The notes under the pieces are model-generated. The model was not told the DNA's origin. It saw only the letters and a program-made list of their open reading frames with translations, and searched no databases. This document shows, in pieces, positions 35,547 to 43,742 of a stretch of DNA of 64,000 nucleotides. A program made the position numbers and the translations under genes. The DNA is from JAFKFI01 sp963795435 (lineage in GTDB: Bacteria > Pseudomonadota > Alphaproteobacteria > Acetobacterales > Acetobacteraceae): contig CAWCHV010000002.1 in NCBI GenBank assembly GCA_963795435.1, forward strand, positions 124,001 through 188,000, written 5' to 3'. Position 1 is the stretch's first letter, and the number at the start of each line of letters is the position of its first letter.

Positions 35547-35972
35547 TCATGCTGCACGATCGCCGATCAAATGCATGACGACTTCGCGACGGTGGGGCGC
35601 CGCACGGTGCTCGAACAGGTAGATCCCCTGCCAGGTGCCGAGCACGGTCCGGCCGTTCGCCACGGGAATGCAGAGCTGCGTCTGGGTGAGGGCGGCGCGG
35701 ATATGGGCCGGCATATCGTCGGGGCCCTCCGTGTCATGCGCGTAGCCGGCACCTTCCGGGGCGACGCGGCGGAAGAAGGCGAGGAGGTCGGCTTGCACGT
35801 CCGGATCGGCGTTCTCCTGGATCAGCAGCGAGGCGGAGGTGTGGCGGCAGAACAGGGTGAGCAGGCCGGCGCCGATCCCCTGGGCGGCGACCCAGCGTGT
35901 GACCTCGCCGGTGATCTCGACGAGCCCGGTCCCCGCTGTGCAGACGGTGAGATTGTGGAGCGCCTGGCGCAT
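35547..35972 (-). CDS. YjbQ family (secondary thiamine-phosphate synthase-like) protein
   Basis: The product is 141 residues from the ATG at 35972, with AAGGAGGAG upstream. The UPF0047/YjbQ fold shows in LLTLFCRHTSASLLIQENAD, the HDTEGPDDMPAHIRAAL loop and VLGTWQGIYLFEHRAAPHRR, which together give the conserved His/Asp/Glu cluster. E. coli YjbQ has weak thiamine-phosphate synthase activity, but its physiological role is unclear. The gene is 16 bp below tag on the same strand. Confidence 0.88.
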   Translation of the reverse strand: MRQALHNLTVCTAGTGLVEITGEVTRWVAAQGIGAGLLTLFCRHTSASLLIQENADPDVQADLLAFFRRVAPEGAGYAHDTEGPDDMPAHIRAALTQTQLCIPVANGRTVLGTWQGIYLFEHRAAPHRREVVMHLIGDRAA

Positions 35973-35988
35973 TGCTCCTCCTTGCCCG

Positions 35989-36567
35989 CTACGCGGCGTT
36001 GCTGCGAAAGCAGCTGACGACATGGTCGTCGACCATTCCGGTCGCCTGCATGAAGGCATAGCAGATCGTTGAGCCCACGAACCGGAAGCCGCGCTTGCGG
36101 AGCGCCTTGCTCATGGCGTCCGAGAGTTCGGTCCGGGCCGGCACCTCCTCGCGGGTCGCCGGGCGATTGACGAGCGGGCGGCCGCCGACGAAGGACCAGA
36201 GATAGGCGTCCAGGCTGCCCGCCTCCTCGATCACCAGCCGCGCCGCGCGCGCGTTGTCCCGCACGGAGGCGATCTTGAGGCGGTTGCGGATCAGGCCGGG
36301 GTCCGCGACCAGGGCGGCCACTGCCTCGTCCGACATCGCGGCGACCCGGGAAATGTCAAAATCGTGGAAGGCCCGCCGATAATGCTCGCGTCGCGCGAGA
36401 ACCTGCCGCCAGGAAAGACCGGCCTGCGCGCCCTCCAGAGTCAGCATCTCGAACAGGCGGCGGTCGTCATGCAGCGGGACGCCCCATTCGGCGTCGTGAT
36501 AGGCGCGCTCCATTTCGCTGCCCTCGGCCCAGGCACATCGGACGAGCGTTCCCGTTCCCTCGGTCAT
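35989..36567 (-). CDS. tag: DNA-3-methyladenine glycosylase I
   Basis: The product is 192 residues from the ATG at 36567. Family hallmarks are RCAWAEGSEMERAYHDAEWG (zinc Cys and aromatic pocket), LFEMLTLEGAQAGLSWRQVL with the catalytic Glu, and the C-terminal zinc ligands in RFVGSTICYAFMQATGMVDD, ending HVVSCF. It removes 3-methyladenine from alkylated DNA in the cytoplasm. It is divergent from the small exported protein at 36761. Confidence 0.95.
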   Translation of the reverse strand: MTEGTGTLVRCAWAEGSEMERAYHDAEWGVPLHDDRRLFEMLTLEGAQAGLSWRQVLARREHYRRAFHDFDISRVAAMSDEAVAALVADPGLIRNRLKIASVRDNARAARLVIEEAGSLDAYLWSFVGGRPLVNRPATREEVPARTELSDAMSKALRKRGFRFVGSTICYAFMQATGMVDDHVVSCFRSNAA

Positions 36568-36760
36568 GCCTTGTCTTGGCGCAGAGGAGTGGTGCCCGCA
36601 AGACACAGCGTGGTCCGTATCGCCTTCTTGGCGAAACTGCCTACCGCCGTGCTGCGTTGGCGAACGGGATGGGTGCGCCATATCTCTTCCGGGACCGGTC
36701 CACGCACGGGCCGGCCCGCACTCTCCGCGTTCACGCCGTACTGCATCAAGGGAGTACGAT

Positions 36761-37180
36761 ATGTCTACACGCCTCACAATTCTCGCGGCCGCGCTCGCGC
36801 TGGCCGCCAGCCCCGCGTTGGCCCAGTCGAACACCGGCACCACGCCGAACGCCGGCAATCCCGGCAGTCCCGCCAAGAACGACATGTCCGCAGGTCCGGG
36901 GATGAGTCAGGGAGCGGGTGCCGCCGGCGAGACCGACCATTCCACGATGGGCACGACCCCCCGCCATCGCCGGACGCACACGGCCTCGGAGCACTCCGGG
37001 TCGCGCGGCGCCATGGCGCGCGGGGGAAGCGGGCGGGCCAGCGCGGCCGACCACTCCGCGGACCAGCTCAACGCCCAGAGCCTCTCCAATATCCAGAGCG
37101 GCCAGGGAGCAGCACCGCCGGCCGGCGGGATGAGCACGGGCGGCGCGATGGGAAATCCGGGCGGCCAGATGAAGCAGTGA
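36761..37180 (+). CDS. Small exported low-complexity protein of unknown function
   Basis: The product is 139 residues from the ATG at 36761, with AAGGGAG upstream. A Sec signal (MSTRLTILAAALALAASPAL, then AQ) is followed by a Gly/Ser/Ala/Thr-rich chain with no hydrophobic core and basic patches (RHRRTHTASEHSGSRG). It is predicted to be disordered. It resembles the protein at 30220 in layout and in the NTGTTPNAGNPGS start of the mature part. It ends at its own hairpin terminator. Confidence 0.65.
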   Translation: MSTRLTILAAALALAASPALAQSNTGTTPNAGNPGSPAKNDMSAGPGMSQGAGAAGETDHSTMGTTPRHRRTHTASEHSGSRGAMARGGSGRASAADHSADQLNAQSLSNIQSGQGAAPPAGGMSTGGAMGNPGGQMKQ

Positions 37181-37187
37181 CAAAAGC

Positions 37188-37210
37188 GGCGCGTCCCACC
37201 GGGGCGCGCC
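37188..37210 (+). terminator. Hairpin terminator after small exported protein
   Basis: GGCGCGTCCC (37188-37197) pairs with GGGGCGCGCC (37201-37210) with one G-T wobble and an ACC loop. It begins 8 bp after the stop and has no T-run. Confidence 0.5.
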
Positions 37211-37325
37211 GACTATCTGGCCGTGGTCGGCATGGGGCACCGTTAAGCTCGCCTGCTCCCTTGCCGTTATCAGGGTGAAGCCGGCCGGTTGACCCCTGTG
37301 CGCGCTGTTGGACGCGGCGCCGAGA

Positions 37326-37604
37326 TTAGGCGTGCGCCAGCGGCAGGACGACGTGCAGCGCGAGCAGGATCAGGAATATCACGAGCACCACCCGGATCAC
37401 GCCGCCGAACACTCGCAGGACCAGCAGCAGCAATGATATCGCCACGGCGATCATGATGACCGTCTGAATTTGCGGCCCCACTCCGAGCCCGGTGAGCTGG
37501 GTTCGCAACCATTGCTCGACCGCGGCCAATCCAGCGAGAACCGCGTCGGCCGCGCTGGCGAACAGCGCAAGCAGGGCGTTGATCGCCTGATCGACCTTCT
37601 CCAT
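37326..37604 (-). CDS. Small integral membrane protein of unknown function
   Basis: The product is 92 residues. An amphipathic N-terminal helix (VDQAINALLALFASAADAVL) is followed by one long or two tightly spaced membrane segments (VIMIAVAISLLLLVLRVFGG, then VIRVVLVIFLILLALHVVLP). There are no Cys residues or known domain. It is divergent from the LysR gene. The clean ATG and hydrophobic pattern support a real gene, though its role is unknown. Confidence 0.6.
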   Translation of the reverse strand: MEKVDQAINALLALFASAADAVLAGLAAVEQWLRTQLTGLGVGPQIQTVIMIAVAISLLLLVLRVFGGVIRVVLVIFLILLALHVVLPLAHA

Positions 37605-37738
37605 CCGTCGCCCCTCTTCCTGTGTCTGCTGGGCAGGCTAGGGCTGTTGGGGGGAAAAGTCTGCCGGTGATCGCTTTTCTCGTCGCCCGTGACGTGGTCC
37701 TCTGCGCGGCGGAACCTTCGACGGCGCGGAGGCGGGAC

Positions 37739-38626
37739 ATGGATGCTGGCGATCTGCGGGTGTTCGAGGCGGTTGCGCGGCTGGGCGGCATGAACCGCGC
37801 CGCGGCGGAGTTGCACACGGTCCAATCGAACGTCACGTCCCGGATCCGGCTACTCGAGGCGGAGATCGGCGGCGCCCTGTTCCATCGCCACAGCCGGGGC
37901 GTGGCCCTGACATCGGCGGGAATGCGGTTGCTGCCGTACGCGGAACGCATCGGCTCGCTACTGGCCGAGGCGCTGCGGGCGGCGCGTGACGACGGGCGGC
38001 CGAAGGGGCCGTTGGTCGTGGGCTCCCTGGAGACCACCGCGGCGGTCCGCCTGTCGCCGGTGCTCGCCGCCTACGCGGCCGCCTTCCCCGAGGTCGATCT
38101 GACGCTGCGTATCGGGACGACGCGGGAGCTGGTCGAGGGCGTTCTGGAGCATCGGCTGGAGGGCGCCTTCGTCTGCGGCCCGGTCGATCACCCCGAGCTT
38201 GACGAGGAGCCGGTATTGGCGGAGGAGCTCGTGCTGGTCACCGGGCCGGCGATCGGCTCGCTCGAGCAGGCGATCGGCGGCAGCGCCGTCAATCTCCTGG
38301 TGCTCCGGATCGGGTGTTCGTACCGCCAGCGGTTCGAGGAGGTGCTCGCCCGGCGGGGCGTGGTGGTGGCGCGGCGGCTGGAGTTCGGCACTCTCGACGC
38401 GATCCTGGGCTGCGTGGCGGGCGGCCTCGGCGTCACCCTCCTGCCGCGTAGCTTGGTCCAGCGCGTCCAAGATGAGGGCCGAGTGGCGCTGCACAAGCTT
38501 CCGCCGGCCGAGGCGCGGGTGGCTACGGTGTTTGTCCGCCGCCGTGACGGGTTTGCCTCGAGCGCGCTGGCGGCGTTCCTGCGCTTCGCCCGGCCGGAGC
38601 GGCTGCAGGCGGAAGCGGCCGAATGA
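37739..38626 (+). CDS. LysR-family transcriptional regulator
   Basis: The product is 295 residues from the ATG at 37739, with GGAGG upstream. The winged helix-turn-helix is at residues 3-61 (LRVFEAVARLGGMNRAAAEL, VQSNVTSRIRLLEAEIGGAL). The effector domain starts at about 90 (PLVVGSLETTAAVRLSPVLA). It is followed after 96 bp by a YbfB-type MFS gene on the same strand. LysR/YbfB pairing is common, so it likely controls that transporter; the effector is unknown. Confidence 0.92.
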   Translation: MDAGDLRVFEAVARLGGMNRAAAELHTVQSNVTSRIRLLEAEIGGALFHRHSRGVALTSAGMRLLPYAERIGSLLAEALRAARDDGRPKGPLVVGSLETTAAVRLSPVLAAYAAAFPEVDLTLRIGTTRELVEGVLEHRLEGAFVCGPVDHPELDEEPVLAEELVLVTGPAIGSLEQAIGGSAVNLLVLRIGCSYRQRFEEVLARRGVVVARRLEFGTLDAILGCVAGGLGVTLLPRSLVQRVQDEGRVALHKLPPAEARVATVFVRRRDGFASSALAAFLRFARPERLQAEAAE

Positions 38627-38722
38627 GCGATCGCAAGCGCAGATAGCTTCGATCTCATCAAACCGTTTCTCGGCATCGGTAACCTCTCCTAGACCATCCG
38701 GCGGCGATCCAAGGAGCAGGAG

Positions 38723-40018
38723 ATGCGGGTTCCGGCGGCTGGCGTTCCCGGCGGAGCAATTCCGGCCTGGCGTGCGACGTTGGCGGGCTTCGGCGCGATC
38801 CTGGTGGGGATCGGGCTGGCGCGTTTCGCCTACACGCCATTGCTTCCGGCGCTGATCCAGGCCGGGTGGTTCGCGGCGTCGGCGGCGGCGTATCTCGGGG
38901 CCGCCAACCTGGCCGGATACCTGGCTGGCGCGTTGCTCGCCCAGGCGCTTGCCGCGCGCCTGCCCTTGGCTCCTCTTTTGCGCGCCATGATGGTTTCGGT
39001 GGCGGCGGCCTTCATCGGCTGCGCGTTTCCGCTCTCGTTTGCGTGGTACTTCCTGTGGCGTTTCGCGTCGGGTTTCGCGGGCGGCGCGCTGATGGCGCTG
39101 GCCGCGCCCGCCGTGCTTGCGCTGGTGCCGCCGGCCCGGCGCGGGCTGGCTGGCGGGATCATCTTCACCGGGGTCGGCCTCGGGATCATCGCCTCCGGCA
39201 CCCTGGTCCCGCTCCTGCTGCGCGCCGACCTGCGCGAGACCTGGCTCGGCCTCGGCGCCATTTCCCTGCTGCTGACCGCGCTTGCCTGGCGCGGCTGGCC
39301 GGCGGAGAGCCCGGATCCGGGCTATTCTCCCGGCCGCCTTGCCCGGATCCGGGCTCCGGGCGCGCCGGCAATGCCCGGATTGGGGCTGCAAGCGCGCGCG
39401 CTATTGCCCGCATACGGGCTGATCGCGGTAGGCCTCGTGCCCCACATGGTCTTCCTGGTGGATTTCGTCGCGAGGGGGCTGGGGCGGGGACTGACCATCG
39501 GCGCATTCTACTGGATTCTGTTCGGTCTTGGCGCGTGCCTTGGGCCGGTCGCCGCCGGATCCATCGCCGACCGTGTCGGATTTGCCGCTACGCTCCGCCT
39601 GTCGCTTCTTGTCCAGTCTGCCGCGGTCGCGGTCCCCGCCCGGACCGGCTCGGCGCCGGCGGTGGCGCTGTCCAGCCTGGTTGTCGGCGCGTTCGTGCCG
39701 GGCGTCGTCGTGCTGGTCCTCGGACGCCTGAACGAACTCGCGGCGCCCGAGCGCCGGCGCGCGGCTTGGGGCTGGGCGACCACCGCCTTCGCGATCGGCC
39801 AGGCCGGCGCGGCGTACGGGTTCGCGTTCCTGCTCGCCCGTGGCGCGGACTTCGCCACGCTGTTCCTGCTCGGCGCGGGCGCCTTCGTTGGCGCACTCCT
39901 GATCGACCTCGGAGCGGGCGTCTGGAAGGCGCGGCGGCTCTCGCCCGTCACGCCATCGCGGGGCGCAGCCGGCCCGAGTGGCTACGCAGCACCAGCGCGC
40001 CGATCAGGGCGAAGTTGA
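38723..40018 (+). CDS. YbfB/YjiJ family MFS transporter
   Basis: The product is 431 residues with about 12 hydrophobic helices. The first carries the family signature GIGLARFAYTPLLPALIQAG, and ANLAGYLAGALLA follows. The substrate is unknown. The C-terminal tail (SPVTPSRGAAGPSGYAAPAR) is polar and overlaps the convergent MFS gene by 71 bp, which suggests the last 20 or so residues are not conserved. The LysR gene just upstream is the likely regulator. Confidence 0.85.
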   Translation: MRVPAAGVPGGAIPAWRATLAGFGAILVGIGLARFAYTPLLPALIQAGWFAASAAAYLGAANLAGYLAGALLAQALAARLPLAPLLRAMMVSVAAAFIGCAFPLSFAWYFLWRFASGFAGGALMALAAPAVLALVPPARRGLAGGIIFTGVGLGIIASGTLVPLLLRADLRETWLGLGAISLLLTALAWRGWPAESPDPGYSPGRLARIRAPGAPAMPGLGLQARALLPAYGLIAVGLVPHMVFLVDFVARGLGRGLTIGAFYWILFGLGACLGPVAAGSIADRVGFAATLRLSLLVQSAAVAVPARTGSAPAVALSSLVVGAFVPGVVVLVLGRLNELAAPERRRAAWGWATTAFAIGQAGAAYGFAFLLARGADFATLFLLGAGAFVGALLIDLGAGVWKARRLSPVTPSRGAAGPSGYAAPARRSGRS

Positions 40019-41186
40019 TGAGGTTGAACAGCACGCCGGTGGCGAAGGCCGGGGCATAGAAGCCGAAATAATCGTAGATCGCCCCCGCCAGCCAGGCGCC
40101 GAACGCCATGCCGCCCATGCCGGAGAACAAGATCACCGGCACCCGCCAACTCGCCTCGGAGGCCGGGAACAATTCCCGGACTGTCAGCACGTAGGCCGGG
40201 ATCAGCCCGGCGAAGCCCAGCCCGTAGGCGGCGGCCACAGTGAACAGCCCCGCCTCGTCCTGCGTGACGAGGAAGGCCGCGAGCGCCAGCGCCTGACAGC
40301 CCGAGCCGACCAGCAGCGAGCGCAGCCCGCCGAACCGGTCGGCGAACCAGCCCCAGAACTGGCGGGAGAGGAAGGCGCAGGCGAGCATCACCGAGAGCAT
40401 CGCGGCGCCATGCGAGGCGGGGATGCCGAGATCGCTGCAGAACGCCACCAGATGGCCGTTGGGGATCGCCATCGGCACGCAGCAGAAGAACGGCGCGGCG
40501 GCGAGCACGGCGAAGGCGGCGCGCTTGGACAGGCCGATCGAGGCGAGATTGCGGCCGGGCATCAGGCTGGAGCCGCTGGGCGGCGCCGATAGCGGCTCGG
40601 GCGCCGCCCGCAGGAAGATCAGCGCCGCCGGCAGGATGACCGCGACCTGCAGCAGCCCGAACAGCAGCATGGTCTCGCGATAGCCGAGCGAGGCGATGCC
40701 ACGCTGGAACAGTGACGGCCAGATGATGCCGGCGATGTACTGGCCCGACGAGATCAACGCCAGCGCGCTGCCCCGCCGCCGGTCGAACCAGCGGCTGACA
40801 TAGACGACGAGCGGCGCGAACAGACAGGAATTGCCGAGCAGCCCCATCAGCAGCCCTTGGCCGACATAGAGGTGCCACACGCCGCCGAGCGAGGACACGC
40901 TGAGCCCCGCTGCGACCATCACCGCGCCGAACATCACGATCGGCCGCAATCCGGTGCGGTCGGCCAGCCGGCCCATGATGATGCCGCCGAGCCCCGTGCC
41001 CAGCCAGGCCAGCGAGAAGGCCAGCGCCGGCACCGAGCGCGGCACGCCGAGTTCGGCGGCCATAGGCTTGAGCGCGACTACCGCGACCAGCGGACCGCCA
41101 TAGGAGAAGGTGAGCATCCCAAGTGCCGCGCAGGCGACCACCCAGGACGCCCGGCTCTCGACGCTCATCGGTTGCTGCGTGGACAT
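39948..41186 (-). CDS. MFS transporter (monocarboxylate-porter-like)
   Basis: The product is 412 residues with 12 predicted membrane helices and a central loop at about 190-215. The MFS motif between helices 2 and 3 is GGIIMGRLADRTGLRP. FSYGGPLVAVVALKPMAAEL in helix 1 and SRWFDRRRGSALALISSG are typical of the OFA/monocarboxylate group. It is an inner-membrane importer of an organic anion. It is divergent from the alcohol dehydrogenase gene with a 126-bp gap. Confidence 0.85.
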   Translation of the reverse strand: MSTQQPMSVESRASWVVACAALGMLTFSYGGPLVAVVALKPMAAELGVPRSVPALAFSLAWLGTGLGGIIMGRLADRTGLRPIVMFGAVMVAAGLSVSSLGGVWHLYVGQGLLMGLLGNSCLFAPLVVYVSRWFDRRRGSALALISSGQYIAGIIWPSLFQRGIASLGYRETMLLFGLLQVAVILPAALIFLRAAPEPLSAPPSGSSLMPGRNLASIGLSKRAAFAVLAAAPFFCCVPMAIPNGHLVAFCSDLGIPASHGAAMLSVMLACAFLSRQFWGWFADRFGGLRSLLVGSGCQALALAAFLVTQDEAGLFTVAAAYGLGFAGLIPAYVLTVRELFPASEASWRVPVILFSGMGGMAFGAWLAGAIYDYFGFYAPAFATGVLFNLINFALIGALVLRSHSGRLRPAMA

Positions 41187-41312
41187 CGGTTTCCTGCCCT
41201 CGCCGCATCATCCACCCCCGCCGGACGCGGTGCAATGTCGGGCCGCCGGTGGACGCCGGGCGCGGCGGCGGACTAGCATCGGGCCACACCAATTTCCGGG
41301 GGGAGCAGACCG

Positions 41313-42404
41313 ATGCGAGCAGCCGTTTTCCACGCGGCGCACCAGCCGATGACCATCGAGAACCTGGAGGTCGCCAAGCCCAAGGCGCACGAGGTTCTGC
41401 TGCGGACCGCCTATGCCGGCCTTTGCCACAGCGACCTGCACTTCCTCGAAGGCCTCTATCCGATGGTCACGCCCTGCGTGCTCGGCCACGAATCATCGGG
41501 CGTGGTCGAGGCGGTCGGCAGCGAGGTCACCTACGTCAAGCCGGGAGACAGGGTCATCACCTGCCTCTCGGTGTTCTGCGGCACCTGCGCCTACTGCACC
41601 ACCGGCCGGCCGAACCTCTGCGACAACACGGCGGTGAAGATGGCGCCGGGGGTCGCGCAGCGGCTGTTCTGGAACGGCAAGCCGATCGCGCAAGCGTTTC
41701 AGCTCTCCTCCTTCGCCGAGCAGTTGCTGGTCCATGAGAACGCGGTGGTGAAGATCGCCGACGACATCCCGCTCGACCGCGCCGCCCTGGTCGGCTGCGG
41801 CGTCATCACCGGCGCCGGCGCGGTCATCAACACCGCCAAGGTCTCGGCCGGCAGCACCGTCGCGGTATTCGGCTGCGGCGGCATCGGATTGTCGGCGGTA
41901 AACGGCGCCGCCATCGCCGGGGCGGATCGTATCATTGCGGTCGATACCATCTCGTCGAAGCTCGACGTGGCGAAGGAGATGGGTGCCACCGACATCATCA
42001 ACGCGAGCAACGCCGATCCCGTCGAGGCGATCAAGGAGCTCACCGGCGGCGGCGTGGAGTTCTCCTTCGAGGCGGTCGGCCTCAAGAAGACCGCCGAGCA
42101 GAGCTTCGAGTGCCTGCGCCCGGGCGGCACGGCGACGATCATCGGCATGGTGCCGTACGGCATGAAGATCGAGCTGCACGGCTACGACTTCCTGCGCGAG
42201 CGCAAGATCCAGGGCTCGTCGATGGGCAGCAACCGCTTCCGCGTCGACATGCCGCGCTTGCTGAACGCCTGGAAGAAGGGCCAGCTCAAGCTCGACCATC
42301 TGATTTCGAGCCACATCAAGCTCGACGAGATCAACGACGGCTACGACAAGCTGAAGGGCGGCCACGTCCTGCGCCAGCTGATCGACTTCGGCGTCGCGGC
42401 GTAA
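41313..42404 (+). CDS. Zinc-dependent alcohol dehydrogenase (MDR, class III-like)
   Basis: The product is 363 residues, with GGGGGAG upstream of the ATG. The catalytic zinc ligands are in YAGLCHSDLHFLEG, LGHESSGVVEAVG and VGCGVITGAGAV. The structural zinc lobe has four Cys within CLSVFCGTCAYCTTGRPNLC. The Rossmann motif is VAVFGCGGIGLSAVNGA. It is likely NAD-dependent and oxidises alcohols or S-hydroxymethyl adducts; the exact substrate is uncertain. The divergent MFS gene may supply the substrate (inference). It is followed by a double-hairpin repeat. Confidence 0.9.
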   Translation: MRAAVFHAAHQPMTIENLEVAKPKAHEVLLRTAYAGLCHSDLHFLEGLYPMVTPCVLGHESSGVVEAVGSEVTYVKPGDRVITCLSVFCGTCAYCTTGRPNLCDNTAVKMAPGVAQRLFWNGKPIAQAFQLSSFAEQLLVHENAVVKIADDIPLDRAALVGCGVITGAGAVINTAKVSAGSTVAVFGCGGIGLSAVNGAAIAGADRIIAVDTISSKLDVAKEMGATDIINASNADPVEAIKELTGGGVEFSFEAVGLKKTAEQSFECLRPGGTATIIGMVPYGMKIELHGYDFLRERKIQGSSMGSNRFRVDMPRLLNAWKKGQLKLDHLISSHIKLDEINDGYDKLKGGHVLRQLIDFGVAA

Positions 42405-42491
42405 CCCTCATCTTCCCCCTCTCCCCTAAGCAGGGGAGAGGGAGCAGAAAAAACCCTCTCCCCTGCTTAGGGGAGAGGGCTGGGTGAGGGG
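42404..42491. repeat. Double-hairpin interspersed repeat, also the intrinsic terminator of paaE
   Basis: Two hairpins with 11-bp stems (42417-42442 and 42454-42479) share the arm CCCTCTCCCCT and are exact reverse complements of each other, so they can also form one 26-bp duplex. CCCTCA and TGAGGG flank the unit. For the minus strand, the second hairpin is followed directly by six Ts (A6 at 42448-42453), a good intrinsic terminator for paaE. A related copy lies at 59395-59479. Confidence 0.8.
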
Positions 42492-43560
42492 TCACACCTG
42501 GTCGTAATCAATCACCACCCGCTCGCTCACCGGCGTCGACTGGCACGTCAGCACGAACCCGGCGTCGGTCTCCCACGGCTCCAGCGAGTAATTCACCGCC
42601 ATCTCCACCCGTCCCTCGATCACCCGTGCGCGGCAGGTGCAGCACATGCCCCCGCGGCACGAATAGGGCAGGCTCAGCCCCGCGCGCTCTCCGGCCTCGA
42701 TCACGGTCTCGCCCTCGGCGATCGGAATCTCGGTGCGCGCGCCCTCGGCGATGATCGTGGCGATGGCGCGCGGCACGGCGGCGGCCACCTGGCGTAAGGG
42801 TCGGGGGCGGCCTCCGGGTGCCGGGGTGAAGCGCTCGACATGCACGCGCTCGCGCGGCAGGCCGAGATCGAGCAGCGTCTTTTCCAGCCCCTCGATCATC
42901 GCGAACGGCCCGCAGACGAGCGCGTGGTCCACGTCGCGCGGCACCATGTGACGCATCAGCAGCCGCACCTTCTCCGCGTCCAGCCGACCGTTGAGCGCCG
43001 GGATGTCCTGCTGCTCGCGCGACAGTACGTGAAAAACAGAAAGCCGCGCGAGATGACGGTCCTTTAGATCCTCCAGTTGCTCACGGAAGATGATGCTGGC
43101 GGTGCTGCGATTGCCGTAGAACAGGAACACCCGGCTGGCCGGCTCGCGCGCGAGCACGCTGCGGATGATCGACAGCATCGGCGTGATGCCGGACCCCGCC
43201 GCGAACGCCGCGTAGGTCCGCCCGTCGGGGCCTGCGGGGATGCCGAAGCGGCCGTCCGGCGGCATGAGTTCGAGCGTATCGCCGGGCCGCAATTCCTCGT
43301 TGGCCCAGGTCGAGAACGCGCCGCCTTCCAGCCGCTTGATCGCCACCCGCAGCTCGCCATCGTCGGGGCTCGCGCAGATGGAATAGGAGCGGCGGCACTC
43401 CTCGCCGTCGATCGTGGTCCGCAAGGTCAGGGTCCTGTCCCGGCGTGAAACGGAACGCGGGTTGCAGCGCGTCCGGCACCGCGAAGGCGATCGAGACGCA
43501 ATCGGCGGTCTCGCGCCGGACGTCCGCGACGGTCAGGGCGTGGAATCGAGTGGTGGTCAT
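42492..43560 (-). CDS. paaE: Phenylacetyl-CoA epoxidase reductase subunit PaaE, interrupted by 1-bp indel
   Basis: The order is FAD domain, NAD(P) domain, then plant-type 2Fe-2S ferredoxin domain. The N-terminal frame from the ATG at 43560 reads TRFHALTVADVRRETADCVS to FRFTPGQ. The next frame then gives LTLRTTIDGEECRRSYSICA (flavin motif), GSGITPMLSIIRSVL, and the cluster Cys residues in PYSCRGGMCCTCRARV. The end, VLTCQSTPVSERVVIDYDQV, is a close PaaE match. An extra C in GACCCTG (about 43430) explains the break; correcting it gives 355 residues, the PaaE size. It passes electrons from NADPH to the PaaABCD epoxidase. It lies 9 kb from paaGIK, with no paaABCD beside it. Confidence 0.85.
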
Positions 43561-43638
43561 GGCTCGACCGTAATGCCCCGCATGTCCGGCCGACAGGGGC
43601 CTTGCCGGCGGCGGGCGCCGGGGTCCAAGATGGCGGCT

Positions 43639-43716
43639 GGCTGGGGTGCCGCTCCGAACCGGGCGGCTGAGATCATACCCACTGAACCTGTCTGGATCAT
43701 GCCAGCGAAGGGAGCC
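43639..43716 (+). ncRNA. TPP riboswitch (THI element)
   Basis: All conserved blocks are present in order: GGGGTGCC (43643-43650), GGCTGAGATCATACCC (43665-43680), TGAACCTG, TCTGGATCATGCCAGCGAAG and GGGA. P1 can form between GGCT (43639-43642) and AGCC (43713-43716). It lies 26 nt before the thiO start and should repress the thiOSGE operon when thiamine pyrophosphate is high. No clear Shine-Dalgarno sequence is seen between the element and the ATG, so the mode (translation or termination) is unclear. Confidence 0.95.
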
Positions 43717-43742
43717 CGACTATCTCACCACCTGCTTCGACA

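Noticed and set aside
42404..42491. CRISPR-like repeat array
   Set aside because: Only two mirrored hairpins with no regular direct repeats or spacers, and no cas genes in the window.
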